Assembly: GCF_038624605.1 (NCBI RefSeq)
Contig: NZ_CP152020.1
Location: 2,535,312-2,599,311 of the forward strand
DNA length: 64,000 bases
Direction: 5' to 3'
Source: Psychrobacillus sp. FSL K6-4046
GTDB taxonomy: Bacteria; Bacillota; Bacilli; Bacillales_A; Planococcaceae
A program made the position numbers and the translations under genes. Shown one piece after another: positions 18,191 to 26,875 of this stretch. How positions within the stretch are numbered: position 1 is the stretch's first letter; every line of letters begins with the position of its first letter. The notes beneath the pieces were generated by a model, which saw only the letters and a program-made list of their open reading frames with translations, was not told where the DNA came from and searched no databases.

Positions 18191-18961
18191 TCACTCCATG
18201 CTTTCAAGAATATCAACCAGCTTACGTCTTAATTCTTTTACTTGTTCATCAATACTTACAACAATTCGACCATGATTTGTTTCAATATAACAATCTGTAT
18301 CATTCATTTCCTCGTCTACGAAAATCATAAATGGCACGTCTATCGGGAAGATAGAAGCAAGCTCTTCTCGATTTTTAGATACTAGATTGAAGTAATATGG
18401 GGAAACATATATTTTTATTTCTTTCATTTCACGAGCTTCTTTTAAGCCCCTTTGAACAATAGACAAAAACAAATCGAAATCTTCCTCTAATTTAATCCCA
18501 ATGATTCGCTCTGCATTTCGAATACTCAATTCAAGAATTACTTGTTCTTGTTGCTGTAAATAGGCAGCAGCATTTTCATATGCTGTTTGCATCGCTTCGT
18601 TGGCTGTTTTTAGGGAACTTTGCATGTCAGCCAGTGCCTTTTGTCTTCCTTCTTCTACACCTTGTGCAAATCCTTCTTCGTAAGCACTTTGTTGATAGCT
18701 AAGCTTCTGGTTATTCCATTCATTTAGCTCCTGTTGAATTTGTTGCCGAGTATTTTCCACTTCTAATTGTAACTGCTTTTGTTTATTCCTTATTTCTTGA
18801 TTGACCTCATCCAACATTTTGCTGCGTTCTATATTGAAGCTTTCCTTTATAGCGAGCGGTGTTTTATCGCTTGTCTCTTCTACATTGAGATTTCTTATAT
18901 GAATCGGACGGAATTTTTCTGTATTACAATCCATTTGTACGTTTCGGAAAATTTTAGACAA
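18191..18961 (-). CDS. fliH: Flagellar assembly protein FliH
   Basis: FliH is the peripheral stalk and negative regulator of FliI, linking it to the C-ring. The protein has a long glutamine/glutamate-rich coiled coil (about 60-150) and a C-terminal V-ATPase subunit E-like domain (ELSIRNAERIIGIKLEED). I chose a TTG start (SKIFRNVQM following) because AGGAG lies 9 bases upstream. The ATG three codons earlier is only 2 bases from the ribosome binding site. The start overlaps the fliG stop by 8 bases. Confidence 0.88.
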   Translation of the reverse strand: MSKIFRNVQMDCNTEKFRPIHIRNLNVEETSDKTPLAIKESFNIERSKMLDEVNQEIRNKQKQLQLEVENTRQQIQQELNEWNNQKLSYQQSAYEEGFAQGVEEGRQKALADMQSSLKTANEAMQTAYENAAAYLQQQEQVILELSIRNAERIIGIKLEEDFDLFLSIVQRGLKEAREMKEIKIYVSPYYFNLVSKNREELASIFPIDVPFMIFVDEEMNDTDCYIETNHGRIVVSIDEQVKELRRKLVDILESME

Positions 18962-19967
18962 TAATGTCATCTCCTCCACCACGGGCAATGATAATTTCAC
19001 CAGCATCTTCTAGTCGTCTAATCACAGAAACAATTCTGCTTTGTGCTTCTTCTACATCACGTAATCGGACTGGTCCCATAATATCCATTTCTTCTTTAAA
19101 GGTTTCTGCCATTCTTGTAGACATATTTCGGAAGATAATATCCTTCACTTCCTCGCTCGACACCTTCATAGAAAGAATAAGATCTTCATTTTCACAATCA
19201 CGTATAACTCTTTGAATAGAACGGTTGTCCAACGTAACGATATCTTCGAATACAAACATTCTCTTTTTAATCTCTTCTGCAAGCTCTGGATCTTGAATTT
19301 CAAGAGCATCTAAAATAGTTTTTTCAGTAGTTCGATCGACACCATTTAGTACTTCTACAACTGCATCTACACCGCCAGTTTCTGTAAAGTCCTGAGTTAC
19401 GGTAGAGGAAAGTTTTCTCTCAAGCACTGATTCTATTTCACTAATTACTTCCGGAGAAGTAGAATCCATTGTTGCAATCCTTCTAGCTATATCTGCTTGT
19501 ACTTCCTGAGGAAGGGAAGATAAAATAATCCCCGCCTGCTGTGGTTCAAGATAAGATAAAATTAAAGCAATCGTTTGAGGATGTTCATTTTGTATAAAGT
19601 TAAACAGCTGCGTTGGCTCTGCTCTTCTAGCAAAATCAAAAGGACGAACTTGTAAGGATGACGTCAAACGGTTGATAATTGCTTGAGCATGATCACTACC
19701 AAGTGCCTTTTCAAGAACTGTCCTTGCATAGCCAATACCACCCTGTGATATATAATCCTGCGCTAGGGCAATATGATGGAATTCCTCTATAATACCTTCT
19801 TTTATTTCCGGTTCTACTTTTTTCACTCCAGATATTTCTAGAGTTAATCGTTCAATTTCTTCTTCATTTAAATGCTTATAAATGGAAGCAGACACTTCTG
19901 GTCCTAGAGAAATTAATAGGAGCGCGGCTTTTTGCTTACCTGTTAGTTCTTTCTCTTTTTTATTCAT
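18954..19967 (-). CDS. fliG: Flagellar motor switch protein FliG
   Basis: FliG connects the MS-ring to the C-ring and interacts with the stator to make torque. The 337-residue protein contains three FliG domains. The N-terminal domain starts KQKAALLLISLGPEVS, the middle domain has the EHPQTIALILSYL signature, and the C-terminal charged torque helix includes MKVSSEEVKDIIFRNMSTR. It ends ARGGGDDIIV, as is typical. Confidence 0.96.
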   Translation of the reverse strand: MNKKEKELTGKQKAALLLISLGPEVSASIYKHLNEEEIERLTLEISGVKKVEPEIKEGIIEEFHHIALAQDYISQGGIGYARTVLEKALGSDHAQAIINRLTSSLQVRPFDFARRAEPTQLFNFIQNEHPQTIALILSYLEPQQAGIILSSLPQEVQADIARRIATMDSTSPEVISEIESVLERKLSSTVTQDFTETGGVDAVVEVLNGVDRTTEKTILDALEIQDPELAEEIKKRMFVFEDIVTLDNRSIQRVIRDCENEDLILSMKVSSEEVKDIIFRNMSTRMAETFKEEMDIMGPVRLRDVEEAQSRIVSVIRRLEDAGEIIIARGGGDDIIV

Positions 19968-19979
19968 AGCCGTCCCTCC

Positions 19980-21566
19980 TTAATCCTCTGCAATCCAAGT
20001 ACGTAATAACTTTGCAAATTCCTCTGGCTTGTCTTTAGCCATTTTTTCTAGTTGCTTACGTCTTAAAGTAGATTCTGTTTCTTTCTCATTATTAATATCA
20101 TCAACTTTTGGTATCTCTCTTGCCTCTTCGACAATAAGTAATTCTTCCTCTTCCTCACTTCTTCTTGAACGAATTAAAGTAATGACAAGAAGAATAATGG
20201 AGACTAATAATATTCCACCAATTACATATACCCACCAAGGGATTGTTGAAGAAGATACTTCAGCAACCGAATTTTTCCCTCTCAGCTCCTGAACCGAAAC
20301 TACAATCTTATCTTCCACTTGTTCCTCTGTTAGTTCTCCTACACCTTTGTCGATGGAAGTTCTAACAATTGTAGCAAGCATCTGTTCGATATCTCCTCGG
20401 ATATCTTCCGGTAAGGATGCAACATCTTCTGCATTTGGTGGTTCAACCATTACTTGTATACCTATGTCTCTAATTTTATATGGACTTTCAACAATCTCTT
20501 TTCGGATACGATTCACTTCATTGTTTATTGTATCTTCCGATCTTTCGTAATCTCCATCGGCAGTAGTTCCTTCTACATAGTTGGTGAAGTTATCAGTAGC
20601 ATCCTCTCCTTGAGGAGTACCACCAGCTACCGGATTGTTGCCCGTAAACGTTTCAGAAATACGTTGAGCACTAATTTCAATTCCAGCCATATTTTCTACA
20701 TCGACTGGCTCTACGAGATTCTCTTCTCGATTTTCTTGTTTAAAATCGATATCTGTAGTAATGGATACTACTACTTTATCTTGGCCCATTAAGGTACCTA
20801 GCATGGTTTGTACTTGTCGTTGTAGGTCTCGCTCAATCGTCTTCTTCAATGTCATTTGATCTGTGACAGTTGTACCACCAGAACCATTTGCCTGCTGGAG
20901 GTCGAAATACTCTAGGAATTGGTTTCTTATAACGATATCTTCAGTAGATAAGTTCGGAATAGATTTAGAAACTAAATTGTATAAGGACGCTATTTGCGTC
21001 TCTGAAAATTGATAGCCTGGTTCTGTATTTAGTACAATAGATGCACTTGCTGTTTCATTGCTTTGGGATAAAAATACCCCTTCTTCAGGTAAGGTGATCA
21101 TTACCTTTGCTTCCTTAACACCTTCCACGCTTTTAATCAAATTGGCTAGTTCAGTTTGTGTAGTAGCCAGCTTTAATACATTAAACTCGTTATCTGTCAT
21201 CCCAAAGCCTGCATTTTGAGAGAAGAAGCTATAATCAATCATTCCTGATTGCGGAAATCCCTCTGCTGCCATTTGCACTAATAAAGTATCCTTCTGTTCC
21301 TTTGGAACTAATATAGAAGTCCCTCCAACAGCTATTTCATTTGGTATACCTTTAGAATCTAAATTTTCTTTTATACGTCCTACTTCAGAAGGAGTTACCT
21401 CTGAATATAAAGGAACCATTTCCGTTCTTGTAAGAAAAAAGGTCAGGACCGCAGCAAGAATTATTACACCTAGAAATCCGCCAATCATAGTCCCTTTTTG
21501 ACCTTTAGTACGACTCTTCCAAAATGTTGTTATATCACTTTTAATTTTTGTTATACGCTCATTCAT
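19980..21566 (-). CDS. fliF: Flagellar MS-ring protein FliF
   Basis: FliF polymerizes in the membrane to form the MS-ring, the base of the flagellum. It has two membrane helices (about 27-45 and 442-465), ring-building motif domains between them (YSEVTPSEVGRIKENLDSKGI; VSITLPEEGVFLSQ-type region), and a C-terminal cytoplasmic tail that binds FliG (RKQLEKMAKDKPEEFAKLL). Length of 528 residues is normal. The leader between fliE and fliF contains a weak 7-bp inverted repeat. Confidence 0.96.
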   Translation of the reverse strand: MNERITKIKSDITTFWKSRTKGQKGTMIGGFLGVIILAAVLTFFLTRTEMVPLYSEVTPSEVGRIKENLDSKGIPNEIAVGGTSILVPKEQKDTLLVQMAAEGFPQSGMIDYSFFSQNAGFGMTDNEFNVLKLATTQTELANLIKSVEGVKEAKVMITLPEEGVFLSQSNETASASIVLNTEPGYQFSETQIASLYNLVSKSIPNLSTEDIVIRNQFLEYFDLQQANGSGGTTVTDQMTLKKTIERDLQRQVQTMLGTLMGQDKVVVSITTDIDFKQENREENLVEPVDVENMAGIEISAQRISETFTGNNPVAGGTPQGEDATDNFTNYVEGTTADGDYERSEDTINNEVNRIRKEIVESPYKIRDIGIQVMVEPPNAEDVASLPEDIRGDIEQMLATIVRTSIDKGVGELTEEQVEDKIVVSVQELRGKNSVAEVSSSTIPWWVYVIGGILLVSIILLVITLIRSRRSEEEEELLIVEEAREIPKVDDINNEKETESTLRRKQLEKMAKDKPEEFAKLLRTWIAED

Positions 21567-21622
21567 TTTTATCCTCCGGTTATGGTGAATATTTTAGCTC
21601 GATATATTACAATAACCGAGGT

Positions 21623-21928
21623 CTAAACCTGCATACGCATTATTTCTTGGTATGCTTCTACGACTTTATTACGAATCTCTAATGTTGCATTTAATGCAAT
21701 ACTTGCCTTCTGTGATGCGATCATTACTTCATGAAGCTCAATATTTCCACCACTTATTAGTTTGTTGGTTGCTACATCTGAAGCCTTCTGTGTATCATTT
21801 ACCGAGTTAATAGCACTTTGAAGGAAATCACCAAAGTTTTCTTGTGCTTGAGATGGACTCAACTTATTTGCTGCCAAAGGTGCATTTACTTGGCCAACAT
21901 TAAACATAGATACTGATTCAATAGCCAT
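21623..21928 (-). CDS. fliE: Flagellar hook-basal body protein FliE
   Basis: FliE is the adapter between the MS-ring and the rod. The 101 residues contain the family pattern FGDFLQSAINSVNDTQ and the C-terminal signature HEVMIASQKASIALNATLEIRNKVVEAYQEIMRMQV in its usual position. It is the third gene of the flgB-flgC-fliE start of the operon. Confidence 0.95.
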   Translation of the reverse strand: MAIESVSMFNVGQVNAPLAANKLSPSQAQENFGDFLQSAINSVNDTQKASDVATNKLISGGNIELHEVMIASQKASIALNATLEIRNKVVEAYQEIMRMQV

Positions 21929-21947
21929 TAAGCGTTAAACCTTCTTT

Positions 21948-22409
21948 CTATTTTCCTATTTCAAGTGCCTTTGAAAGCATTGCCTTATTTGCATTAAAAA
22001 CGGTGACATTCGCCTCATATGAACGAGTAGCAGAGATAAGATCAACCATCTCTCTTAAAGGATCGACGTTAGGCATTGCTACATATCCTTCCTCGTTAGC
22101 ATCAATATGTGAAGGATCATATACAAGTTTAAAAGGTGTTTCTGCATCCTCTTTAACTCCCGAGACCTTTACTCCATTTCCTACCCCGCTTTTACTAGAA
22201 GTTCCTCTTGCTACATTTAAAATGCTAGAAAAAGAGCCTTCTATTGGTTGTAGAGTTACCGTTTTCCTTCTATATGCCTGCCATTCTCCATCGACCAATT
22301 TCGCTCGTGTTGTTTCAGCGTTAGCCATATTAGAAGAAATAACATCCATTCGTAAACGTTGAGCTGTAAGTGCTGACGCAGTAGTGTTCATCCCATGAAA
22401 TATTGACAC
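21948..22409 (-). CDS. flgC: Flagellar rod protein FlgC
   Basis: FlgC is a proximal rod subunit exported through the basal body. The N-terminal signature (FHGMNTTASALTAQRLRMDVIS) and C-terminal coil (LISATRSYEANVTVFNANKAM) are present. I selected the GTG start giving MSIFHGMN: AGGAGG lies 9 bases upstream, whereas a TTG two codons earlier is only 3 bases from it. The start lies 3 bases after the flgB stop. The product is 153 residues. Confidence 0.93.
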   Translation of the reverse strand: MSIFHGMNTTASALTAQRLRMDVISSNMANAETTRAKLVDGEWQAYRRKTVTLQPIEGSFSSILNVARGTSSKSGVGNGVKVSGVKEDAETPFKLVYDPSHIDANEEGYVAMPNVDPLREMVDLISATRSYEANVTVFNANKAMLSKALEIGK

Positions 22410-22411
22410 TA

Positions 22412-22804
22412 TCAACCGCCTCCTTTAATAACTGTTTGTAGACTATTTAACTTGCCGCTAACACGATCGACTAAAGCATTATAGTAAAGCTGGTTCGTTG
22501 CTAGATTAGCCTGTTCCTTATCCATGTCTACCCCATTACCATTACTGCTATATCTTAAATTGGAATAGTCGAATGCTCCAGGTGAGGCTTGACTAGCTTG
22601 AAAGTTAAAATGCTTTTCTTCTGTACGGTATGCAGAAATTGAAGACTTCTTTGCATTTTCTAAAAAATCATTAAAGTTAACACTTTTTGCTTTGTAATTT
22701 GGTGTGTCAACATTCGCTATATTTTGCGCTATAGTCTTTTGTTTCATAGATGCGAAATTCAAACCTCGTTCTAAATTCTCAATTGTACCGGTAAAAATTC
22801 CCAC
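22412..22804 (-). CDS. flgB: Flagellar rod protein FlgB
   Basis: FlgB is a proximal rod subunit and the first gene of the fla/che operon. The 130-residue protein shows the rod-family N-terminus (QKTIAQNIANVDTPNYK) and the C-terminal pattern DKEQANLATNQLYYNALVDR. It starts at a GTG 6-10 bases after GGAGGGGAG. A sigma-A-type promoter lies about 70 bases upstream. Confidence 0.95.
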   Translation of the reverse strand: MGIFTGTIENLERGLNFASMKQKTIAQNIANVDTPNYKAKSVNFNDFLENAKKSSISAYRTEEKHFNFQASQASPGAFDYSNLRYSSNGNGVDMDKEQANLATNQLYYNALVDRVSGKLNSLQTVIKGGG

Positions 22805-22846
22805 TTTTATCTCCCCTCCGTTTAACTAAATTGAGTATTTTTTATT

Positions 22847-22861
22847 AATTTTCTATCAAAA
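22847..22861. promoter_or_regulatory. Weak CodY-like half box downstream of the flgB promoter
   Basis: The plus-strand text AATTTTCTATCAAAA matches the CodY consensus AATTTTCWGAAAATT at 10 of 15 positions, with a perfect left half. It lies between the -10 element and the flgB start. Such partial matches occur by chance in AT-rich DNA, so confidence is low. Confidence 0.25.
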
Positions 22862-22874
22862 ACACAATAATCTA

Positions 22875-22903
22875 ATTGTAAAGAAAATGTCACACAGTGT
22901 CTA
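22875..22903 (-). promoter_or_regulatory. Sigma-A-type promoter of the fla/che operon
   Basis: The minus strand reads TAGACA, 17 bases, TACAAT. Both hexamers match the sigma-A consensus at 5 of 6 positions with ideal spacing. The flgB start is about 70 bases downstream. In B. subtilis the fla/che operon also has a sigma-A promoter in this gap; I did not find a convincing sigma-D promoter here. Confidence 0.65.
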
Positions 22904-22947
22904 TTCATTTTTTTGAAAAATATTAGGTCTTTTATCCTTTTTTTATT

Positions 22948-22962
22948 CATTTTCGACAAATT
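22948..22962. promoter_or_regulatory. Candidate CodY box upstream of the flgB promoter
   Basis: The plus-strand text CATTTTCGACAAATT matches AATTTTCWGAAAATT at 11 of 15 positions. It lies about 45 bases upstream of the flgB -35 element. CodY is encoded next door and is known to repress fla/che in B. subtilis, so a site here is plausible. Confidence 0.4.
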
Positions 22963-23030
22963 ATTTGTCACATTTGCTTATCGATGTCTGATTTTGGAAT
23001 AAAAATGTTTCTATCTTAATTAATTTATTA

Positions 23031-23070
23031 AATAAAAAAAAGCCAACCCTAGGATATTCTAGAGTTGGCT
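23031..23070 (-). terminator. Rho-independent terminator after codY
   Basis: The minus-strand RNA forms an 11-bp stem (AGCCAACTCTA with TAGGGTTGGCT, one G-U pair) around an 8-base loop, followed by seven U residues. It separates codY from the fla/che promoter. Confidence 0.9.
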
Positions 23071-23085
23071 CCATTTATTAGGATA

Positions 23086-23865
23086 TTATCGCATTTTAAG
23101 TTGTGCAAGTTCTGCTAAAAATTTATCATTAAGAACTTTAATATAAGTTCCTTTCATACCAAGAGATCTTGATTCGATAACTCCAGCACTTTCCAGTTTA
23201 CGAAGAGCGTTAACAATCACAGAACGAGTAATTCCTACACGGTCAGCAATTTTAGATGCTACTAAAAGTCCTTCGTTTCCGTCTAATTCTTCAAAGATAT
23301 GCTCAATAGCTTCTAATTCACTATATGATAATGAGTTAATAGCCATTTGTACTACTGCTTTGCTTCTAGCTTCTTCTTCAATTTCTTCTGATTTTTCACG
23401 TAGGATTTCCATACCAACTACAGTAGCACCATACTCACCTAAGATTAAATCATCGTTTTGGAACTCATCTTTAAGACGTCCTAGAATAAGTGTACCAAGA
23501 CGCTCTCCACCACCGATAATAGGAACAATTGTAGTTAAACCATCTTTAAACAATTCTCTATTTTCCTCAGGGAATACAGAGTGTTCACTATATACATCTA
23601 AGTTAGATGACGTTTCACTCACGTGGAAAAGATTTTTTGTATATTCCTCAGGGAATTGACGCTCTTCCATCATTTTAATGATACGATCATTTTCGATTTG
23701 TTGGTGTACTTCGTGACCTAATAGCTTTCCTTTTCTGCTAACGATAAATGCGTTACATTCTATTACATCACTTAATGTTGCAGCCATTTCTTTAAAGTTA
23801 ACTGGTTTCCCAGCAGATGCCTGTAACATCGAGTTAATTTTGCGTGTTTTGTCTAATAAATTCAT
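23086..23865 (-). CDS. codY: GTP- and branched-chain-amino-acid-sensing global regulator CodY
   Basis: CodY represses stationary-phase, nutrient-uptake and motility genes when GTP and branched-chain amino acids are plentiful. The 259-residue protein has an N-terminal GAF domain (about 1-150) and a C-terminal winged helix with the recognition motif [20 protein letters not shown] near 205-225. Length is standard. It ends the xerC-hslV-hslU-codY cluster, 87 bases after hslU, with its own possible promoter in that gap and a strong terminator behind. Confidence 0.97.
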   Translation of the reverse strand: MNLLDKTRKINSMLQASAGKPVNFKEMAATLSDVIECNAFIVSRKGKLLGHEVHQQIENDRIIKMMEERQFPEEYTKNLFHVSETSSNLDVYSEHSVFPEENRELFKDGLTTIVPIIGGGERLGTLILGRLKDEFQNDDLILGEYGATVVGMEILREKSEEIEEEARSKAVVQMAINSLSYSELEAIEHIFEELDGNEGLLVASKIADRVGITRSVIVNALRKLESAGVIESRSLGMKGTYIKVLNDKFLAELAQLKMR

Positions 23866-23906
23866 TTAAATAAAGCCTCCATTGTAATTTTCCTATTTAT
23901 TTTAAT

Positions 23907-23935
23907 ATTCTAAAGGTTTTTAATTGTTTTTGAAA
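23907..23935 (-). promoter_or_regulatory. Possible promoter directly upstream of codY
   Basis: The minus strand shows TTTCAA, 17 bases, TAGAAT in the 87-base gap between hslU and codY. The -10 matches 5 of 6 bases but the -35 only 3 of 6. It would let codY be expressed independently of the upstream xerC-hslVU genes. Confidence 0.4.
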
Positions 23936-23952
23936 GTAATAAGAATCGGATT

Positions 23953-25347
23953 TTAAAGTATAAATTGTGATAAATCTTTATTTTTCACAATATTGTCAAG
24001 TTTAGAGTCAATATAAGCAGGAGTGATCTGTATTTGAGCCGGTGAAATATCTGAAGCCTCGTAAGATAGGTCTTCTAAAATTTTCTCCAAAATCGTGTGA
24101 AGACGTCTTGCTCCGATATTATCGGTTTCTTGGTTTACCTGATATGCTATATCCCCAATTCTTTCAATTCCCTCATCTGAAAAAGAAATAGTTACTTCTT
24201 CAGTTAATAACAATGCCTCATATTGCTTTATTAGAGACTGATGAGGTTCCTTTAGAATTCGGACAAAGTCTTCCTTCGTAAGCTTCTCAAGCTCTACACG
24301 AATTGGAAAGCGTCCTTGAAGTTCAGGTATTAAATCAGAAGGCTTCGACATATGGAAAGCACCAGCAGCAATAAACAATATATAATCTGTTTTTACTGCT
24401 CCATATTTTGTCGTAACTGTTGAACCTTCTACAATTGGTAATATATCTCTTTGTACCCCTTCACGAGATACATCAGCAGAAGAGCTTCCACCATTTTTGC
24501 TAGCGATTTTATCCATTTCATCTATAAAAATAATACCTGTTTGCTCCGTCTTTTCAATGGCAATTTGTGACAACTCATCGTTATCAATTAATTTACCCGC
24601 TTCTTCTTGAATTAATACTTTTCTAGCGTCTCTTACTTTCATTTTTCTTTTTTTCTTTTTCTTAGGCATTAAGTTAGAAAGAGCATCCTGCATATTCATG
24701 CCCATGCTTTCCATTCCTCCACCTTGTAATGCGTCGAATAAAGATGGTGACTGTTCTGTCACTTCTACCGTTACTATTTCATCCTCTAACTTGCCATCTC
24801 TTAAATCTTCGGCAATTTGAGAACGTTTTATACGTACATCTGTATCCTCGGTGTCTGATGAATCATCTTCAGGCTTTCCACCAAATAAAGCTTCAAAGGG
24901 ATTTTGTCCCGCATTCTTCTTTTTAAGAGAAGGTACAAGAAGCTTTACAATAGCATCATTAGCTAAACGTATAGCCTGATCCTTAACTTCTTCCATTTTT
25001 TCTTCTCTTACAATACGAATAGCAGCTTCTACTAAGTCTCTAACCATAGACTCTACATCTCTACCTACATACCCTACTTCTGTAAATTTAGTCGCTTCTA
25101 CCTTTACAAAAGGGGCTTTTGTTAGCTTGGCAATCCTTCTTGCAATTTCAGTTTTCCCTACACCTGTAGGTCCAATCATCAAAATATTCTTCGGGATTAC
25201 TTCTGCTTTCATTTCTTCGTTTAACATTTGTCTTCTATAACGATTGCGTAAAGCAACTGCTACAGCCTTCTTTGCTGTTTCTTGGCCTACAATATATTTA
25301 TTTAAGTGCTCTGTTATTTGTTTAGGGGTTAAGTTAGTTTCCTTCAT
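23953..25347 (-). CDS. hslU: ATP-dependent protease ATPase subunit HslU (ClpY)
   Basis: HslU is the AAA+ unfoldase ring that feeds substrates to the HslV peptidase. Walker A GPTGVGKT lies at 59-66; an I-domain insertion (about 110-240) includes a lysine-rich [10 protein letters not shown] stretch; Walker B is [11 protein letters not shown]; the sensor region and C-terminal tail DLSQFIL, which docks into HslV, are present. The ATG giving [10 protein letters not shown] is preferred over a GTG two codons earlier that is part of the ribosome binding site. It overlaps hslV by 14 bases. Confidence 0.96.
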   Translation of the reverse strand: MKETNLTPKQITEHLNKYIVGQETAKKAVAVALRNRYRRQMLNEEMKAEVIPKNILMIGPTGVGKTEIARRIAKLTKAPFVKVEATKFTEVGYVGRDVESMVRDLVEAAIRIVREEKMEEVKDQAIRLANDAIVKLLVPSLKKKNAGQNPFEALFGGKPEDDSSDTEDTDVRIKRSQIAEDLRDGKLEDEIVTVEVTEQSPSLFDALQGGGMESMGMNMQDALSNLMPKKKKKRKMKVRDARKVLIQEEAGKLIDNDELSQIAIEKTEQTGIIFIDEMDKIASKNGGSSSADVSREGVQRDILPIVEGSTVTTKYGAVKTDYILFIAAGAFHMSKPSDLIPELQGRFPIRVELEKLTKEDFVRILKEPHQSLIKQYEALLLTEEVTISFSDEGIERIGDIAYQVNQETDNIGARRLHTILEKILEDLSYEASDISPAQIQITPAYIDSKLDNIVKNKDLSQFIL

Positions 25348-25894
25348 GTTCACCTAATACCTCCACAATTATTTGATGGTTTGTAAACACACAAATGTCT
25401 GCAGCTGTGTTCAAAGCAGCCTCTGCAATTTCCTTTGCAGTCAACTTGTCTCCAGCATATTGTTTTAATGCTCTTCCTGCTGCTAATGCATAATTACCAC
25501 CTGAGCCTATTGCCAAAACACCGTCATCAGGTTCTATAACCTCTCCGGTACCAGAGACAAGCAACAAGTGCTTTTTATCCATTACTAAAAGCATCGCTTC
25601 TAATTGGCGAAGCATTTTATCTCCACGCCATTGTTTAGCTAACTCTACTGCTGCTCGTTGAAGATTACCATTGTACTCTAACAATTTTCCTTCAAACATC
25701 TCGAAAAGCGTAAAAGCATCTGCAACAGAACCTGCAAAACCTGCTATAACCTGACCATTGAATAATCTTCTAACTTTTTTTGCTGTATGCTTCATTACCA
25801 CTTGATTTCCTAAAGTAACTTGACCATCGCCTGCCATTGCATAGCTTCCATTATGACTAACTGCAAATATAGTAGTTGCATGAATTGAACCCAT
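25334..25894 (-). CDS. hslV: ATP-dependent protease peptidase subunit HslV (ClpQ)
   Basis: HslV is the proteasome-like peptidase core that pairs with HslU. The 186-residue protein carries the family sequences [11 protein letters not shown] and [22 protein letters not shown] and [13 protein letters not shown]. The start is well supported by AGGAGG 7 bases upstream. The N-terminus reads Met-Gly-Ser, whereas B. subtilis ClpQ uses the serine exposed at position 2 as nucleophile. Here position 2 is glycine, so the active N-terminus is unclear; the later Thr-Thr pair (T7/T8) is the classical HslV nucleophile position. Confidence 0.96.
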   Translation of the reverse strand: MGSIHATTIFAVSHNGSYAMAGDGQVTLGNQVVMKHTAKKVRRLFNGQVIAGFAGSVADAFTLFEMFEGKLLEYNGNLQRAAVELAKQWRGDKMLRQLEAMLLVMDKKHLLLVSGTGEVIEPDDGVLAIGSGGNYALAAGRALKQYAGDKLTAKEIAEAALNTAADICVFTNHQIIVEVLGEHEGN

Positions 25895-25911
25895 TGTATG
25901 ACCTCCTGTAG

Positions 25912-26805
25912 TTACGCCCTTGGGTGGGCATTCATATATGTCTTTCTTAAATGCTCTTTCGTTACGTGAGTATAAACCTGAGTCGAGGAGAGATGAGCGT
26001 GCCCTAGCAGCTCTTGGACACTTCTTAAATCAGCACCATTGTTAAGTAGGTGAGTAGCAAATGTATGGCGAAGCATATGGGGATATATAGTTGTATGCAT
26101 AGAAGCTTTTTTAATCATACTATTCAAGATATAACGCACCCCATCAGTAGTGAGATGCTCACCTCGATTGTTCACAAATAAGTATGGATGAGAAGTTTTT
26201 TTCATCAGCTTAGGTCGGCTATTGTGCATATACTCTTCAACTGCAGCAAGTGCATAGTCTCCCACTGGTATGTATCTCTCTTTTCTTCCTTTACCCATAA
26301 CCCGCACTACACCATAACTACTATCTATATGACTGTTTTCAATGGAAATAAGTTCGCTCACACGCATCCCAGTTGCATATAATAATTCAAGTATGGCAAT
26401 ATTTCGAACAGACAATAGATCTGTCCCTTTATTTTTCTCGAATAACTTTTCCATTTCCTCTTCATAGAAAAATTGTGGTAATCTCGTTTCTTTTTTCGGA
26501 TGATACAAAGACTGAAAAGCATCGTCTCGAATACTATATTCCTTGTTTAAAAATTTGTAATAAGATCGGATTGACGAGATTTTCCTAGAAATAGACGTTC
26601 TTGCTAATTTTTCATCATACAACTTAGTAATATACAACCGAGCATGAATATATTCAACGTCATTTAATTCTTGGACACCCTCCGCCTCTATAAACTTTAA
26701 AAATTGAATAATATCTTTTTCGTACTCTCGAACTGTTAGATTAGAATAATTTTTTTCTAATTGTATATGTGCAATAAAAGAATGAAGTTCCTCTTTACCA
26801 ATCAC
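25912..26805 (-). CDS. xerC: Tyrosine recombinase XerC (CodV)
   Basis: XerC is the chromosome-dimer-resolving recombinase that works with XerD at dif. An N-terminal SAM-like core-binding domain (about 1-90) precedes a catalytic domain with Arg in TGMRVSE, the HMLRH box, a second histidine ([11 protein letters not shown]) and the tyrosine in QVYTHV. I prefer the GTG giving [10 protein letters not shown] because GGAGTGG lies 6-9 bases upstream; a TTG five codons earlier lacks a ribosome binding site. It begins the xerC-hslVU-codY group but has no room for its own promoter after the preceding hairpin. Confidence 0.93.
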   Translation of the reverse strand: MIGKEELHSFIAHIQLEKNYSNLTVREYEKDIIQFLKFIEAEGVQELNDVEYIHARLYITKLYDEKLARTSISRKISSIRSYYKFLNKEYSIRDDAFQSLYHPKKETRLPQFFYEEEMEKLFEKNKGTDLLSVRNIAILELLYATGMRVSELISIENSHIDSSYGVVRVMGKGRKERYIPVGDYALAAVEEYMHNSRPKLMKKTSHPYLFVNNRGEHLTTDGVRYILNSMIKKASMHTTIYPHMLRHTFATHLLNNGADLRSVQELLGHAHLSSTQVYTHVTKEHLRKTYMNAHPRA

Positions 26806-26831
26806 AAGTAACCACTCCAATTCATCTATTG

Positions 26832-26871
26832 TAAAAGCCTCTAAAAGTATACAACTTTTTAGAGGCTTTTA
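26832..26871 (-). terminator. Perfect 15-bp hairpin between trmFO and xerC
   Basis: TAAAAGCCTCTAAAA and its exact complement flank a 10-base loop. The right arm ends in four U residues on the minus-strand RNA, so it can act as an intrinsic terminator for topA-trmFO; by symmetry it could work on the other strand too. Only 26 bases separate it from the xerC start, leaving no space for a promoter, so it may be leaky or attenuating. Confidence 0.75.
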
Positions 26872-26875
26872 GCAA

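Noticed and set aside
21577-21618. Inverted repeat CGGTTAT/ATAACCG in the fliE-fliF gap as a ribosome-site-blocking hairpin
   Set aside because: Seven base pairs with a 28-base loop; the arm touches the ribosome binding site by only one base, so an effect is unlikely.
22976-23012. Possible sigma-D promoter (ATCGATAA) upstream of flgB
   Set aside because: Only the core of the -10 resembles the GCCGATAT consensus and no TAAA lies 15 bases upstream.
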